DNA from: an uncultured Lachnospiraceae bacterium
GTDB lineage: Bacteria > Bacillota > Clostridia > Lachnospirales > Lachnospiraceae
Reading direction: 5' to 3'
Length of the DNA: 64,000 bases
Assembly: GCA_910584685.1 (NCBI GenBank)
Contig: CAJUAO010000004.1
Location: forward strand, 1 to 64,000
Shown in pieces: positions 9,015 to 16,779 of this stretch. The stretch's first letter is position 1, and each line of letters starts with the position of its first letter. A program made the translations under genes and the position numbers. Below the pieces are notes generated by a model. That model worked only from the letters and a program-made list of their open reading frames with translations, searched no databases and was not told where the DNA came from.

Positions 9015-10265
9015 TTATAAGCACCGCTGCCCTGCGGCGCTTTGTCCTGCCAGCCATCCTGTAGACCATGCTATCTGCAGATTATAGCCTCCTGTCAAAG
9101 CGTCTACATCAATTACCTCTCCCGCAAAAAACAAGCCCTTTATATGCTTCGACTCCATAGTTGCAGGATTTATATCCTTAACACTGACACCGCCCTGAGT
9201 AATGATTGCCTCATTAAAGCCTCTGGTATCCTTTACTGTAAGAGGAAAAGCCTTTATAAGCCCGACAAGTCTTTTACGTTCCTCCTTTGTTACCTCATTA
9301 ACCTTTTTAAACTGATTAATGCCCGACAGCTTTATTATAACAGGAATAAGACTTTTTGGCAAAAGATTGCCAAGAGAATTTCTGAAATCCTTATTTGAAG
9401 CTTCTCCAAACTCCCTTAAAACTCTTGCATCAAGAGTATCCTTTGAAATGGCAGGCTTTAAATCAATACTTATATTAATCTTCTCACCCTTCTTAATACT
9501 TTTTACAATATAGCTGCTTCCGCTTAATATAACAGGACCGCTTATTCCAAAATGGGTAAAAAGCATTTCCCCAAAATCACTGTATATAATCTTATTATTT
9601 TTTATGAAGGATACCTTTACATTTTTAAGAGACAAGCCCTGAAGCTCTGCGGCATATTCCTCCTTTACCTCAAGAGGGACAAGGGCAGGAAAAATGTCCG
9701 TTACATTATGTCCTGTTTTCTTCGCCCATCCGTAGCCGTCGCCCGTAGAGCCTGTGGCCTGATATGAAAAGCCTCCCGTTGCCACTATTACACTGTCACC
9801 GTTATCTGTTGCGCCGTCATGAAGCCTTACTCCCTTTATAATATTATTTTCCGTAATAAGCTCCTTAACCTCTGTATTTAAATGTATTTCCACATTTCTT
9901 TTTTTCATGGCTCTAAGAAGCCCTGCTATAATATCTGATGATTTGTCTGACTCCGGAAACACCCTGTTTCCCCGCTCCACCTTCAAAGCTATACCAAGCT
10001 CTGACTGAAACATGTCCATTATCATGTCATTTGTCATTGTGTAAAAGGCGCTGTACATAAACTTTGGATTTGAAACTATGCTTTTAAAGACCTGCTCAGA
10101 ATCCGACGCATTTGTAACATTACATCTGCCCTTTCCTGTTATGTATATTTTTTTTCCTGTCTTTTCATTTTTTTCATAAAGGCATACCTTATTGCCGTTG
10201 CCTGAAGCTGCAAGGGCTGCCATCATTCCGGCTGCTCCTCCGCCTATAATTATAATTTTACTCAT
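9015..10265 (-). CDS. HI0933-family FAD-dependent oxidoreductase
   Basis: A 416-residue flavoprotein with the N-terminal dinucleotide-binding motif GGGAAGMMAA (about residues 8-17), the family motif TGKGRCNVTN (about 47) and the C-terminal FAD motif GLFFAGEVIDVDALTGGYNLQ. Members are annotated as NAD(P)/FAD-dependent oxidoreductase or BaiN-like; the physiological reaction is usually unknown. A TTG four codons upstream (10277) is possible, but the ATG at 10265 has GAGG in front and overlaps the RpiR stop in ATGAGTAA, so the two are coupled. Confidence 0.85.
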   Translation of the reverse strand: MSKIIIIGGGAAGMMAALAASGNGNKVCLYEKNEKTGKKIYITGKGRCNVTNASDSEQVFKSIVSNPKFMYSAFYTMTNDMIMDMFQSELGIALKVERGNRVFPESDKSSDIIAGLLRAMKKRNVEIHLNTEVKELITENNIIKGVRLHDGATDNGDSVIVATGGFSYQATGSTGDGYGWAKKTGHNVTDIFPALVPLEVKEEYAAELQGLSLKNVKVSFIKNNKIIYSDFGEMLFTHFGISGPVILSGSSYIVKSIKKGEKINISIDLKPAISKDTLDARVLREFGEASNKDFRNSLGNLLPKSLIPVIIKLSGINQFKKVNEVTKEERKRLVGLIKAFPLTVKDTRGFNEAIITQGGVSVKDINPATMESKHIKGLFFAGEVIDVDALTGGYNLQIAWSTGWLAGQSAAGQRCL

Positions 10266-11175
10266 CTCTATCCTCAATATTAATTATTTTTTCATCATTA
10301 ACCCTGTTTATCTCGTCAGGCATAAAGGTCTGATACTGATTCCACACGCCCTCAAGCATTTCCAGATTTTCTATAACCTCATCCTGTCTCTTTATGCATA
10401 ATGAAACAATAAGCGCGTTTATAACGCTTAAGGGCGCTACCAGCGAATCTACAATAGACGCCATATCGCTTCTTGCAAGAAGATTACATGAGGAATACAG
10501 TCCTAAGGGTGAATTTTTACTGTCTGTTATTGCTATTACCCTTGCATTTCTGTCATTGGCAAACTCCATAGCCTTAAGTGTTCTCATTGAATACCTTGGA
10601 AAGCTTATTCCTATAATGCAATCCTTTTTGTTTATCCTTATCATCTGCTCAAACATTTCGCTAAAATTATTTGTAGATATAACCTTTACGTTATCAAAAA
10701 TTATGTTTAAATAAAAGCCGAGAAAATCAGCTAAGGCAGTACAGCTCCTGACTCCTACCACATATATTCTTCTTGCGTCAAGAAGCCAGTCCACTGCAGT
10801 CTCAAAGGCCTTCCTGTCAATATTGTCCAATGTAAGCTTTATCCTTTCCGCATCTGCTTTAAGTACGGTTTCCAAAACCTCCTGCCTTGACATTTTACCT
10901 GATGCAACCTCTATTCTCTCTATGGAATTAAGCTTTTCCTGCACAAGGCTTTCCATTGCCTTCTGAAACTCGGGATATCCCTTATACTCTAACAAAGTTG
11001 CAAATCTTACTACGGTAGATTCGCTCACTCCTACCGTTTTTCCCATTTTTGCTGCCGTCATAAATACTGCTCTGTCGTAATTTGCCAAAATAAAGCCTGC
11101 CAGCTTTTTCTGCCCCTTGCTCATGGTATCTATATGCCTATTTATTCTTGATGTAAGGTTGTCTTCCTTTTTCAT
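10258..11175 (-). CDS. RpiR/MurR-type transcriptional regulator (HTH + SIS)
   Basis: A 305-residue regulator: an N-terminal RpiR helix-turn-helix (about 1-77, with TVGVSESTVVRFA) and a SIS phosphosugar-binding domain (about 125-250). Such regulators sense sugar phosphates or amino-sugar phosphates. No sugar gene is adjacent; the downstream partner is the flavoprotein, coupled by an 8-base overlap. The target is unknown. A dyad at 11234-11264 in its upstream region could be an operator. Confidence 0.85.
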   Translation of the reverse strand: MKKEDNLTSRINRHIDTMSKGQKKLAGFILANYDRAVFMTAAKMGKTVGVSESTVVRFATLLEYKGYPEFQKAMESLVQEKLNSIERIEVASGKMSRQEVLETVLKADAERIKLTLDNIDRKAFETAVDWLLDARRIYVVGVRSCTALADFLGFYLNIIFDNVKVISTNNFSEMFEQMIRINKKDCIIGISFPRYSMRTLKAMEFANDRNARVIAITDSKNSPLGLYSSCNLLARSDMASIVDSLVAPLSVINALIVSLCIKRQDEVIENLEMLEGVWNQYQTFMPDEINRVNDEKIINIEDRDE

Positions 11176-11233
11176 GCGTCATACCTCATTTTCTAATTAC
11201 CCGGCTATACCCTGTGTAATTTTGTCGTCTGTC

Positions 11234-11264
11234 CCAAAAGCTTTCATGCCATATATGCTTTTGG
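11234..11264. promoter_or_regulatory. Inverted repeat upstream of the RpiR gene
   Basis: CCAAAAGC and GCTTTTGG form an 8-bp perfect inverted repeat with a 15-base centre, about 60-90 bp before the RpiR start and 160 bp before the divergent TetR gene. Possible operator for either regulator; no T-run follows. Confidence 0.35.
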
Positions 11265-11424
11265 AATTTCATACATATATAATAATAGATATTACCTTAT
11301 TTTCCTTTGAAAGTCCAGTTATATTCTTTTATCGGTATGGCTTTGTAAGGAACAAAATTTAGATTTTTTATTGCTTTTTTCTTCTGTTTATACTATTATG
11401 CTCATAAAATAAATCTGATTTATA

Positions 11425-12078
11425 ATGAAAGGAGCTATTATGGCGTACAAAAATATTGACAGTATTATAATAAACACCTCCTGCAATCTTTTTATAGAAA
11501 AGGGCTACAATAATGTATCCGTAAATGAAATATGCAGCGCGTGCAGCATAACAAAGCCTACACTTTACTATCATTTCAAATCAAAGGAGGATATTTTATA
11601 CGAATATTTCCATTTACTTATAATTAATTCTGTCAATACGATATGTGAGCTTAAAAACCAAAATATACCCGTAAATTTATCAGAAGTTAATTCTGCTGAT
11701 ACTAATAAAGATAACAGCAATGAACAGGAAGCTCCTTCCTTGGGCTGCAACGGAAAAGCTCTTGTCATAGAAGCCTTTAACATACTTTTTTCTGTTCTTA
11801 CCTCAAAGGGATATGACATGACTCAGGCCTTTGTTTCAGCATGTGTATGCGATATAAGTAAGGCTGTCTATTTCCCCGACAGCATCTCTGATTCAATAAC
11901 TGATTATATTATTATGGGACAAAGGGATGGCTCTATAATTAATCCATCAAATTCAAGTGAGCTTTATTTTTCCCTTTGTCATACCTTTGTCGGCTATCTT
12001 GTATACTGGTGCCAGAGCAATGGTCATACTGATGAAAGCAATACAATTAATAGGGCTCTTTTACCTTTGTTTTATTGA
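11425..12078 (+). CDS. TetR/AcrR family transcriptional regulator
   Basis: A 217-residue TetR-type regulator. The helix-turn-helix is near residues 29-50 (ICSACSITKPTLYYHFKSKEDIL). The C-terminal ligand domain is not recognised. AAAGGAG stands 6 bases before ATG GCG; the in-frame ATG at 11425 lies in front of that ribosome-binding site, so the true start may be 11440 (MAYKNID). It is divergent from the RpiR gene and has no obvious structural gene in its own direction. Confidence 0.85.
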   Translation: MKGAIMAYKNIDSIIINTSCNLFIEKGYNNVSVNEICSACSITKPTLYYHFKSKEDILYEYFHLLIINSVNTICELKNQNIPVNLSEVNSADTNKDNSNEQEAPSLGCNGKALVIEAFNILFSVLTSKGYDMTQAFVSACVCDISKAVYFPDSISDSITDYIIMGQRDGSIINPSNSSELYFSLCHTFVGYLVYWCQSNGHTDESNTINRALLPLFY

Positions 12079-12093
12079 CAATGAAGCAAAACC

Positions 12094-12195
12094 AAAGAGG
12101 CTGTCCCATTAAGAATTTTACATACAGGATATAATTCCGGCATAAACCGTTTTTCAATATCCTGCATGCATTTTTCTTAATGGGGCAGCCTCTTT
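12094..12195. repeat. 102-bp imperfect inverted repeat (terminator or MITE-like)
   Basis: A 22-bp outer stem (arms 12094-12115 and 12174-12195, starting AAAGAGGCTG) differs at one position that still pairs as G-U. Inside is a second stem of about 12 bp (CATACAGGATAT with ATATCCTGCATG, one mismatch) and a loop. Short T-runs follow on both strands. It sits between the TetR stop and a minus-strand short frame, so it could be a two-way terminator. The long, nested form and the AGAGGCTGTCCC-type end also recall miniature inverted-repeat elements; no target duplication is obvious. Confidence 0.65.
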
Positions 12196-12199
12196 TATA

Positions 12200-12352
12200 T
12201 TAAATACTCCCTTTAACCCTGACAAATTTTTTATCTCTTATCAAATAATACCTGCTCTTTCTTAAGCATAAAAAGGTGCCAAAGCGCCTTTCCTGCCGTT
12301 TCCCCTGTTTACAGAGCTGTATACATGACAAAATATAATCCTTAGCTTGCAT
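12200..12352 (-). CDS. Possible 50-residue basic small protein
   Basis: A short frame from ATG at 12352 to TAA beside the 12.1 kb hairpin: 50 residues, Arg/Lys-rich, with SCIQLCKQGKRQERRFG in the middle. It has no good ribosome-binding site of its own, but its ATG lies inside an 11-codon leader frame (12342-12377) that has one, so re-initiation is conceivable. The stop lies 4 bases before the hairpin stem, as expected for a real transcript end. A third frame here (36 codons, from 12372) is also open, which lowers confidence. No family recognised. Confidence 0.25.
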   Translation of the reverse strand: MQAKDYILSCIQLCKQGKRQERRFGTFLCLRKSRYYLIRDKKFVRVKGSI

Positions 12353-12377
12353 CTTTTTTTCGTTTTGTACATTTCAT
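12342..12377 (-). CDS. 11-codon leader frame behind a strong ribosome-binding site
   Basis: AAAGGAGG stands 8 bases before ATG at 12377, followed by 11 codons (MKCTKRKKDAS) and TAA. A strong ribosome-binding site in front of so short a frame suggests a leader peptide, a coupling device for the overlapping 50-codon frame, or the remnant of a decayed gene. Confidence 0.3.
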   Translation of the reverse strand: MKCTKRKKDAS

Positions 12378-12414
12378 AAATTTTTCCTCCTTTTTGTATT
12401 AAACCGGTTAATTT

Positions 12415-12443
12415 GTACTATATCATAACGTAACACAAAAGTA
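12415..12443 (-). promoter_or_regulatory. Candidate minus-strand promoter for the short frames
   Basis: On the minus strand TTTACT and TATGAT are 17 bases apart, about 45 bases before the AAAGGAGG site of the leader frame. The -10 matches the sigma-A consensus at five of six positions, the -35 at four. Confidence 0.35.
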
Positions 12444-12471
12444 AAGTAAAATAACAATGCATATTGTGTTA
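12431..12471. promoter_or_regulatory. Nested inverted repeats between the short frames and the RHH gene
   Basis: TAACACAA (12431-12438) is mirrored by TTGTGTTA (12464-12471), and ACAAT/ATTGT (12454-12467) is nested inside. An AACCGGTT palindrome lies nearby at 12402-12409. Dyads in a divergent region next to a ribbon-helix-helix gene are what autoregulation by such a protein would use. Binding is inference. Confidence 0.4.
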
Positions 12472-12530
12472 TAGTTTTAATTATATTGTTAATTCTATAA
12501 TGTATTTAAAATTAATGGAGGATTTGCATT

Positions 12531-12710
12531 ATGGAAAAATTTGTCGTTACACCTAAGGAGGACAAAACCGTTACCATGACCATTCGCATTGACAGAGCCT
12601 TACAGGAGGAATACAATAACCTGTCAGCCAAAACCAACCGTTCCAGAAATGAACTTATCACCATGGCTCTTAAATATGCGCTGGACCATATGGAGCTAAA
12701 AAGCAAATAA
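12531..12710 (+). CDS. Ribbon-helix-helix (CopG/Arc-like) small DNA-binding protein
   Basis: A 59-residue protein beginning MEKFVVTPKEDK. Residues 13-21 (TVTMTIRID) give the beta strand, and RALQEEYNNLSAKTNRSRN and ELITMALKYALDHM give two helices, the classic RHH layout of MetJ/Arc/CopG repressors and many type II antitoxins. AATGGAGG precedes the ATG at a good distance. No toxin-like gene follows; a terminator hairpin starts 18 bp after the stop. Divergent short frames lie upstream. It may be a stand-alone repressor or an orphan antitoxin. Confidence 0.8.
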   Translation: MEKFVVTPKEDKTVTMTIRIDRALQEEYNNLSAKTNRSRNELITMALKYALDHMELKSK

Positions 12711-12727
12711 TAAATATATGGACAAAA

Positions 12728-12773
12728 AAAGAAATGATAGCAGGGTATTATATTTTTCTGCTATCATTTCTTT
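12728..12773. terminator. Bidirectional terminator between the RHH and zinc-ribbon genes
   Basis: AAAGAAATGATAGCAG pairs with CTGCTATCATTTCTTT across a 14-base loop, with A- and T-runs outside. It serves the RHH gene on the plus strand and the converging zinc-ribbon gene on the minus strand. Confidence 0.9.
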
Positions 12774-12813
12774 TTACTCTTTCTTTAAGCATATATTTAT
12801 ATATAATTATTAA

Positions 12814-13653
12814 TTAGTTATCAATCGCTATAATATACCAGCCCTTACTTGTTTTTACAACATAAACCCCGGCATCATCATCGTCATAATTATATGAAAA
12901 ATTAACTCCGACTATAAGTGCGTCGGTTATTTCATCACTGTAATCCAAATCATCATTTATTTCCTGCAATTCTTTTCTGCTAAACTCTTCTGTGCCAATA
13001 ATTTCATATCCTGTCAAATACTGATAATTCTTTTTAAGACCGGACTTGCTTAAATCTATATCTCCATAATCTAAATAATCCACGCCGGATAATACATATT
13101 CAGATGCCTTTGAATAATCACCTTCCACAAGCGCTTTCGAAAAAGCCTCAACTGTATCTTCTGCTGTTGAAGTCTTTGAAACAGAGTTATTATTAAAATT
13201 TGAATTTATTATATTATTTTTAGAAGAAGAATCCTTTGATATTATAAGTACTACACATGTCACCGCAAGACCTATAATTATAATTATGGCTGCTATCAGC
13301 GCTATAATCAAAGGTTTTTTGGAGCTTTTCTTCGCCGTCATATCATTTCCATACTGTAAATTATTTTGAGCAAAGCCGTTATTTTGCTGCCGATACTGTG
13401 AATATGGCTGCTGGGGCTGCCACTGTTGCTGTTGCTGCGGCTGCTGTTGCGGCTGCGGCTGCCACTGCTGTTGTCCTTGTGGCTGTTGCGGCTGCCACTG
13501 CTGCTGTTCCTGCGGCTGATATGTATTTCCGTTACCATACTCAGGCTGCTGATTATTAACAGCACTCTGGGGATTTTCATTTTGCGCCGCCCCGCAGGCC
13601 GGACAAAACGCCATTCCTTCACTTAATTGTGCTCCGCATTTAATACATTTCAT
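12814..13653 (-). CDS. Zinc-ribbon membrane protein with Gln/Pro-rich linker
   Basis: A 279-residue protein in four parts: an N-terminal zinc ribbon (CIKCG...CPACG, about residues 3-22), a Gln/Pro/Trp-rich low-complexity linker (about 30-100, repeated WQPQ), a single membrane segment (about 113-138) and an extracellular C-terminal domain of about 120 residues resembling DUF4878/lumazine-type domains (EDTVEAFSKALVEGDYSKASEYV). AAGGAGG is 8 bases before the ATG at 13653; the ATG at 13659 is too close. Zinc-ribbon plus TM proteins of this kind are common in gut Firmicutes and of unknown function. It is separated from the decarboxylase operon by a terminator. Confidence 0.65.
   Translation of the reverse strand: MKCIKCGAQLSEGMAFCPACGAAQNENPQSAVNNQQPEYGNGNTYQPQEQQQWQPQQPQGQQQWQPQPQQQPQQQQQWQPQQPYSQYRQQNNGFAQNNLQYGNDMTAKKSSKKPLIIALIAAIIIIIGLAVTCVVLIISKDSSSKNNIINSNFNNNSVSKTSTAEDTVEAFSKALVEGDYSKASEYVLSGVDYLDYGDIDLSKSGLKKNYQYLTGYEIIGTEEFSRKELQEINDDLDYSDEITDALIVGVNFSYNYDDDDAGVYVVKTSKGWYIIAIDN
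13390..13530 (-). repeat. Imperfect CAG/CAA-CCG triplet tract coding Gln/Pro linker
   Basis: The linker-coding DNA is made of repeated units that read CTGCTGTTGCGGCTG and close variants on the plus strand, encoding WQPQ and poly-Q runs. Such tracts can change length by slippage, which would alter the linker without a frameshift if the change is a multiple of three. Confidence 0.75.
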
Positions 13654-13677
13654 TAGCATTTCCTCCTTGTAATATTA

Positions 13678-13726
13678 TTAAAAAATCAGGGTATCAAAAA
13701 TACTTTAGTTTCTTTCTGATACCCCG
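13678..13726 (-). terminator. Terminator of the carboxyltransferase/Na+-pump operon
   Basis: On the minus strand CGGGGTATCA and TGATACCCTG form a 10-bp stem (one mismatch) with a 20-base loop, followed by ATTTTTTAA. It begins 10 bp after the last gene of the operon. Confidence 0.85.
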
Positions 13727-13735
13727 AAAGTCTGT

Positions 13736-15142
13736 CTATACCGGATATGCTCCGCTCTTTGTATCCGCCATATCCATATCTACCTTATCCTGCTGAGCCT
13801 TTCTGTACTTAAAGAACTCCGTTGCTACCTGCGGGAACAATGCATAGGACAATACATCCTCCTCCTGCTGTATCCACTGGGCGCACTCAGCCTTAAGCTT
13901 TGGAAGCTCATTTTCAATTAAATCCGCAGGTCTGCAGGTAATAGGCTCCTTGTCTCCGATAACCTTCTTCTGCACCTCAAGATTAAATGGCTTAACCGTT
14001 GCGCCGTACTCTCCGCTTAAAACTGCCTTAGTTTCTTTTGTGGCAACCTTATATCTCTCACCATTAATTACATTAAACACGGCCTGAGTACCCACTATCT
14101 GTGATGACGGAGTAACTAAAGGCGGCTCTCCCAAATCCTTACGCACTCTTGGCACCTCCTCAAGCACCTCCTGATATTTATCCTCGGCATGCATTTCCGC
14201 AAGCTGTGAAACCATGTTTGAAAGCATACCTCCCGGCACCTGATAAAGCAATGTCTTTATATTTACTCCAAGAACCTTTGGATTTAAAAGTCCCTTCTTA
14301 AGCGCTTCCTCTCTCATCGGTCTGAAATAATCTGCTATCTCGGCAAGGAGACTCTGGTCAAAGCCTGTGTCATACGGAGTTCCCTTAAAGGTTTCAACCA
14401 TAACCTCCGTAGCTGGCTGACTTGTACCAAGGGCAAACGGCGACATTGCCGTATCAATAACATCCACACCTGCCTCTACAGCCTTTAAATATGTCATTGA
14501 AGCCACTCCTGACGTATAATGGGTATGAAGCTGAATAGGAATATTCACAGTCTCCTTTAATGTGGAAATAAGCTCCGTTGCCTCATATGGAAGAAGGAGG
14601 CCTGCCATATCCTTAAAGCACAGGGAATGAGCGCCCATATCCTCTATTCTCTTTGCTATATCCTTCCAGTATTCCAGGGTATACGCCTCGCCTAATGTAT
14701 ATGAAAGAGCTATCTGCGCATGTCCCTTCTCCTTTATGGCTGCCTTAACCGCGCACTCAAGATTCCGCATATCATTTAAGCAGTCAAAAATACGTATAAT
14801 ATCTATACCGTTTGCAATGGACTTTTGCACGAAATACTCAACAACGTCATCCGCATAATGACGATATCCAAGAATATTCTGTCCTCTGAATAACATCTGC
14901 AGCTTTGTATTCTTAAATCCGTCCCTAAGCTTTCTAAGCCTTTCCCACGGGTCCTCCTTTAAAAATCTAAGGGATGCGTCAAAGGTTGCTCCGCCCCAGC
15001 ACTCAACCGAATGATATCCAACCTTATCCATCTTTTCTACGATAGGCAGCATCTGCTCTGTGGTCATACGGGTAGCTATAAGAGACTGGTGGGCGTCACG
15101 CAAAACTGTTTCGGTTATTTTAATTGGTTTTTTTTCTGCCAT
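13736..15142 (-). CDS. oadA: Oxaloacetate decarboxylase alpha / pyruvate carboxyltransferase domain protein
   Basis: A 468-residue carboxyltransferase of the OadA / pyruvate carboxylase family without an attached biotin domain. LRDAHQSLIATRM (about residue 14), RIFDCLND (about 117), the carboxylated-lysine site CFKDMAG (about 178) and metal ligands LHTHYTSG (about 208) are present. Free-standing subunits like this are the 5S part of transcarboxylase or the alpha subunit of oxaloacetate decarboxylase, with biotin supplied by the separate carrier at 16.4 kb. It is last in the operon, 48 bp after the beta subunit, and ends at a terminator. Confidence 0.9.
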   Translation of the reverse strand: MAEKKPIKITETVLRDAHQSLIATRMTTEQMLPIVEKMDKVGYHSVECWGGATFDASLRFLKEDPWERLRKLRDGFKNTKLQMLFRGQNILGYRHYADDVVEYFVQKSIANGIDIIRIFDCLNDMRNLECAVKAAIKEKGHAQIALSYTLGEAYTLEYWKDIAKRIEDMGAHSLCFKDMAGLLLPYEATELISTLKETVNIPIQLHTHYTSGVASMTYLKAVEAGVDVIDTAMSPFALGTSQPATEVMVETFKGTPYDTGFDQSLLAEIADYFRPMREEALKKGLLNPKVLGVNIKTLLYQVPGGMLSNMVSQLAEMHAEDKYQEVLEEVPRVRKDLGEPPLVTPSSQIVGTQAVFNVINGERYKVATKETKAVLSGEYGATVKPFNLEVQKKVIGDKEPITCRPADLIENELPKLKAECAQWIQQEEDVLSYALFPQVATEFFKYRKAQQDKVDMDMADTKSGAYPV

Positions 15143-15190
15143 TTTATTTTTCTCCTTTCAAAAAACTACTTACTGCTGATTATATAAAGC

Positions 15191-16336
15191 CTATAGGAAT
15201 ATTGCCATAAATGTGCCGGCAGCTACTGCCGTTCCTATAACGCCTGCAACATTTGGCCCCATGGCATGCATAAGCAGGAAGTTTGTCGGGTCAGCCTCTG
15301 AGCCCACCTTCTGTGAAACCCTGGCCGCCATAGGCACCGCAGATACGCCTGCAGAGCCAATAAGAGGATTTATCTTTCCTCCCGTAGCCTTGCACATAAC
15401 CTTTCCTATAACAACGCCTGCCGCCGTTCCAAAGGCAAACGCCACAAGTCCAAGAAATACAATCTTTAATGTATCCCAATTAAGGAATGCCTCTGCGCTT
15501 GTAGACGCTCCCACGCTTGTTCCAAGGAGAATAACAACTATATACATAAGTGCGTTTGACGCTGTCTCTGTAAGCTGCTTAACAACTCCCGATTCCCTGA
15601 ACAGATTACCTAACATAAGCATACCTACAAGAGGAGCCGTGGTAGGCAATATAAGACATACAACTATAGTAACAATAATAGGGAAAAGAATTTTTTCAAG
15701 CTTTGTAACAGGTCTTAGCTGTTCCATCTTAATTTTTCTTTCCTCCTCCGTAGTAAGAAGCTTCATAATCGGCGGTTGGATAATAGGCACAAGGGACATG
15801 TAGGAATATGCCGCCACTGCAATAGGTCCCATAAGACCTGTCTGTCCAAGCTTTCCCGCTAAAAAAATTGATGTTGGTCCGTCGGCGCCGCCAATAATAG
15901 ATATAGCCGCCGCAGCCTTATCATTGAAGCCTAAGAAAATTGCAAGGAAATATGCCACATAAATACCAAACTGTGCCGCCGCGCCTAAAAGAAAGCTCTT
16001 AGGATTGGCTATAAGCGGGCCAAAATCGGTCATAGCTCCTACTCCAAGGAATATGAGAGACGGTAAAATACTCCACTCGTCAAGTAAATAAAAATAATGC
16101 AGCAAGCCTCCTACTCCGTTTTCAGCATCCTCCGGCGTAACCATAATATCCGGATAAATGTTTACCAAAAGCATGCCAAATGCAATTGGTACCAGCAAAA
16201 GGGGCTCGTACTGCTTCTTAATTGCCAGATATAGGAACACGCATGCCACTAAAATCATGACATAATTACCCCATGTCAGGTTAAAAAACGCTGTCTGGCG
16301 CATAAGATTGCCCAATGTATCAAGAACGTAATCCAT
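15191..16336 (-). CDS. oadB: Na+-translocating decarboxylase beta subunit
   Basis: A 381-residue polytopic membrane protein, about nine or more segments, that decarboxylates carboxybiotin and pumps sodium outwards. Family signatures GGADGPTSIFLAGKL (about 149-163), NPLIGSAGVSAVPMAARVSQ (about 326) and the conserved N/S residues of the ion site are present. The length is typical of OadB/MmdB/GcdB. The sequence does not tell which acid feeds the pump; both a pyruvate/oxaloacetate-type and an acyl-CoA-type carboxyltransferase are in the operon. Confidence 0.95.
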   Translation of the reverse strand: MDYVLDTLGNLMRQTAFFNLTWGNYVMILVACVFLYLAIKKQYEPLLLVPIAFGMLLVNIYPDIMVTPEDAENGVGGLLHYFYLLDEWSILPSLIFLGVGAMTDFGPLIANPKSFLLGAAAQFGIYVAYFLAIFLGFNDKAAAAISIIGGADGPTSIFLAGKLGQTGLMGPIAVAAYSYMSLVPIIQPPIMKLLTTEEERKIKMEQLRPVTKLEKILFPIIVTIVVCLILPTTAPLVGMLMLGNLFRESGVVKQLTETASNALMYIVVILLGTSVGASTSAEAFLNWDTLKIVFLGLVAFAFGTAAGVVIGKVMCKATGGKINPLIGSAGVSAVPMAARVSQKVGSEADPTNFLLMHAMGPNVAGVIGTAVAAGTFMAIFL

Positions 16337-16389
16337 GTCTTATCCTCCTTAAATTTATGCAAACTAATAATAAAATGTATGTTTTGCGT

Positions 16390-16764
16390 TTAGTTTAAAG
16401 TAGCTAAGACTGCGCCTGCCTCAACAGACGCACCTTCATTTACGTCAATGCTTGCAACTGTTCCGTCCTGTGAAGCTACAATTTCATTTTCCATCTTCAT
16501 AGCCTCAAGTATCATAATTATCTGTCCCTTCGTAACCTTTTCACCGGCTGAAACCTTTATTGACAATACCTTTCCCGGCATAGGCGCGGAAATCTTAACA
16601 TCACCCTGTGTACCTGCTGACACAGGAGCTGCCACCGGCGCAGGCGCTGCCTTTGGAGCCGGAGCTGCAGGCGTAAAGGCGGCAGACGCCGAAGCGCTGC
16701 TTCCTGTTTCCTCTACGGTTACATCATATACGTTACCATTTACTGTGATTTTATAATTCTTCAT
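16390..16764 (-). CDS. Biotin carboxyl carrier subunit
   Basis: A 124-residue biotinyl protein. An N-terminal 20 residues is followed by an Ala/Pro-rich hinge (about 25-50) and a biotinyl-lipoyl domain with the biotinylation site EAMKMEN (K near residue 90). It is the mobile arm between the carboxyltransferases and the beta subunit; the closest functional analogues are MmdC and the 1.3S subunit of transcarboxylase. It lies between the gamma-like and beta genes. Confidence 0.95.
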   Translation of the reverse strand: MKNYKITVNGNVYDVTVEETGSSASASAAFTPAAPAPKAAPAPVAAPVSAGTQGDVKISAPMPGKVLSIKVSAGEKVTKGQIIMILEAMKMENEIVASQDGTVASIDVNEGASVEAGAVLATLN

Positions 16765-16779
16765 TTTTGCTATCCTCCA

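Noticed and set aside
12372..12372. Third short frame (36 codons) beginning near 12372 on the minus strand
   Set aside because: Its spacing to the ribosome-binding site is worse than the 11-codon frame and its composition gives no family hint; listed only within the small-frame entry.
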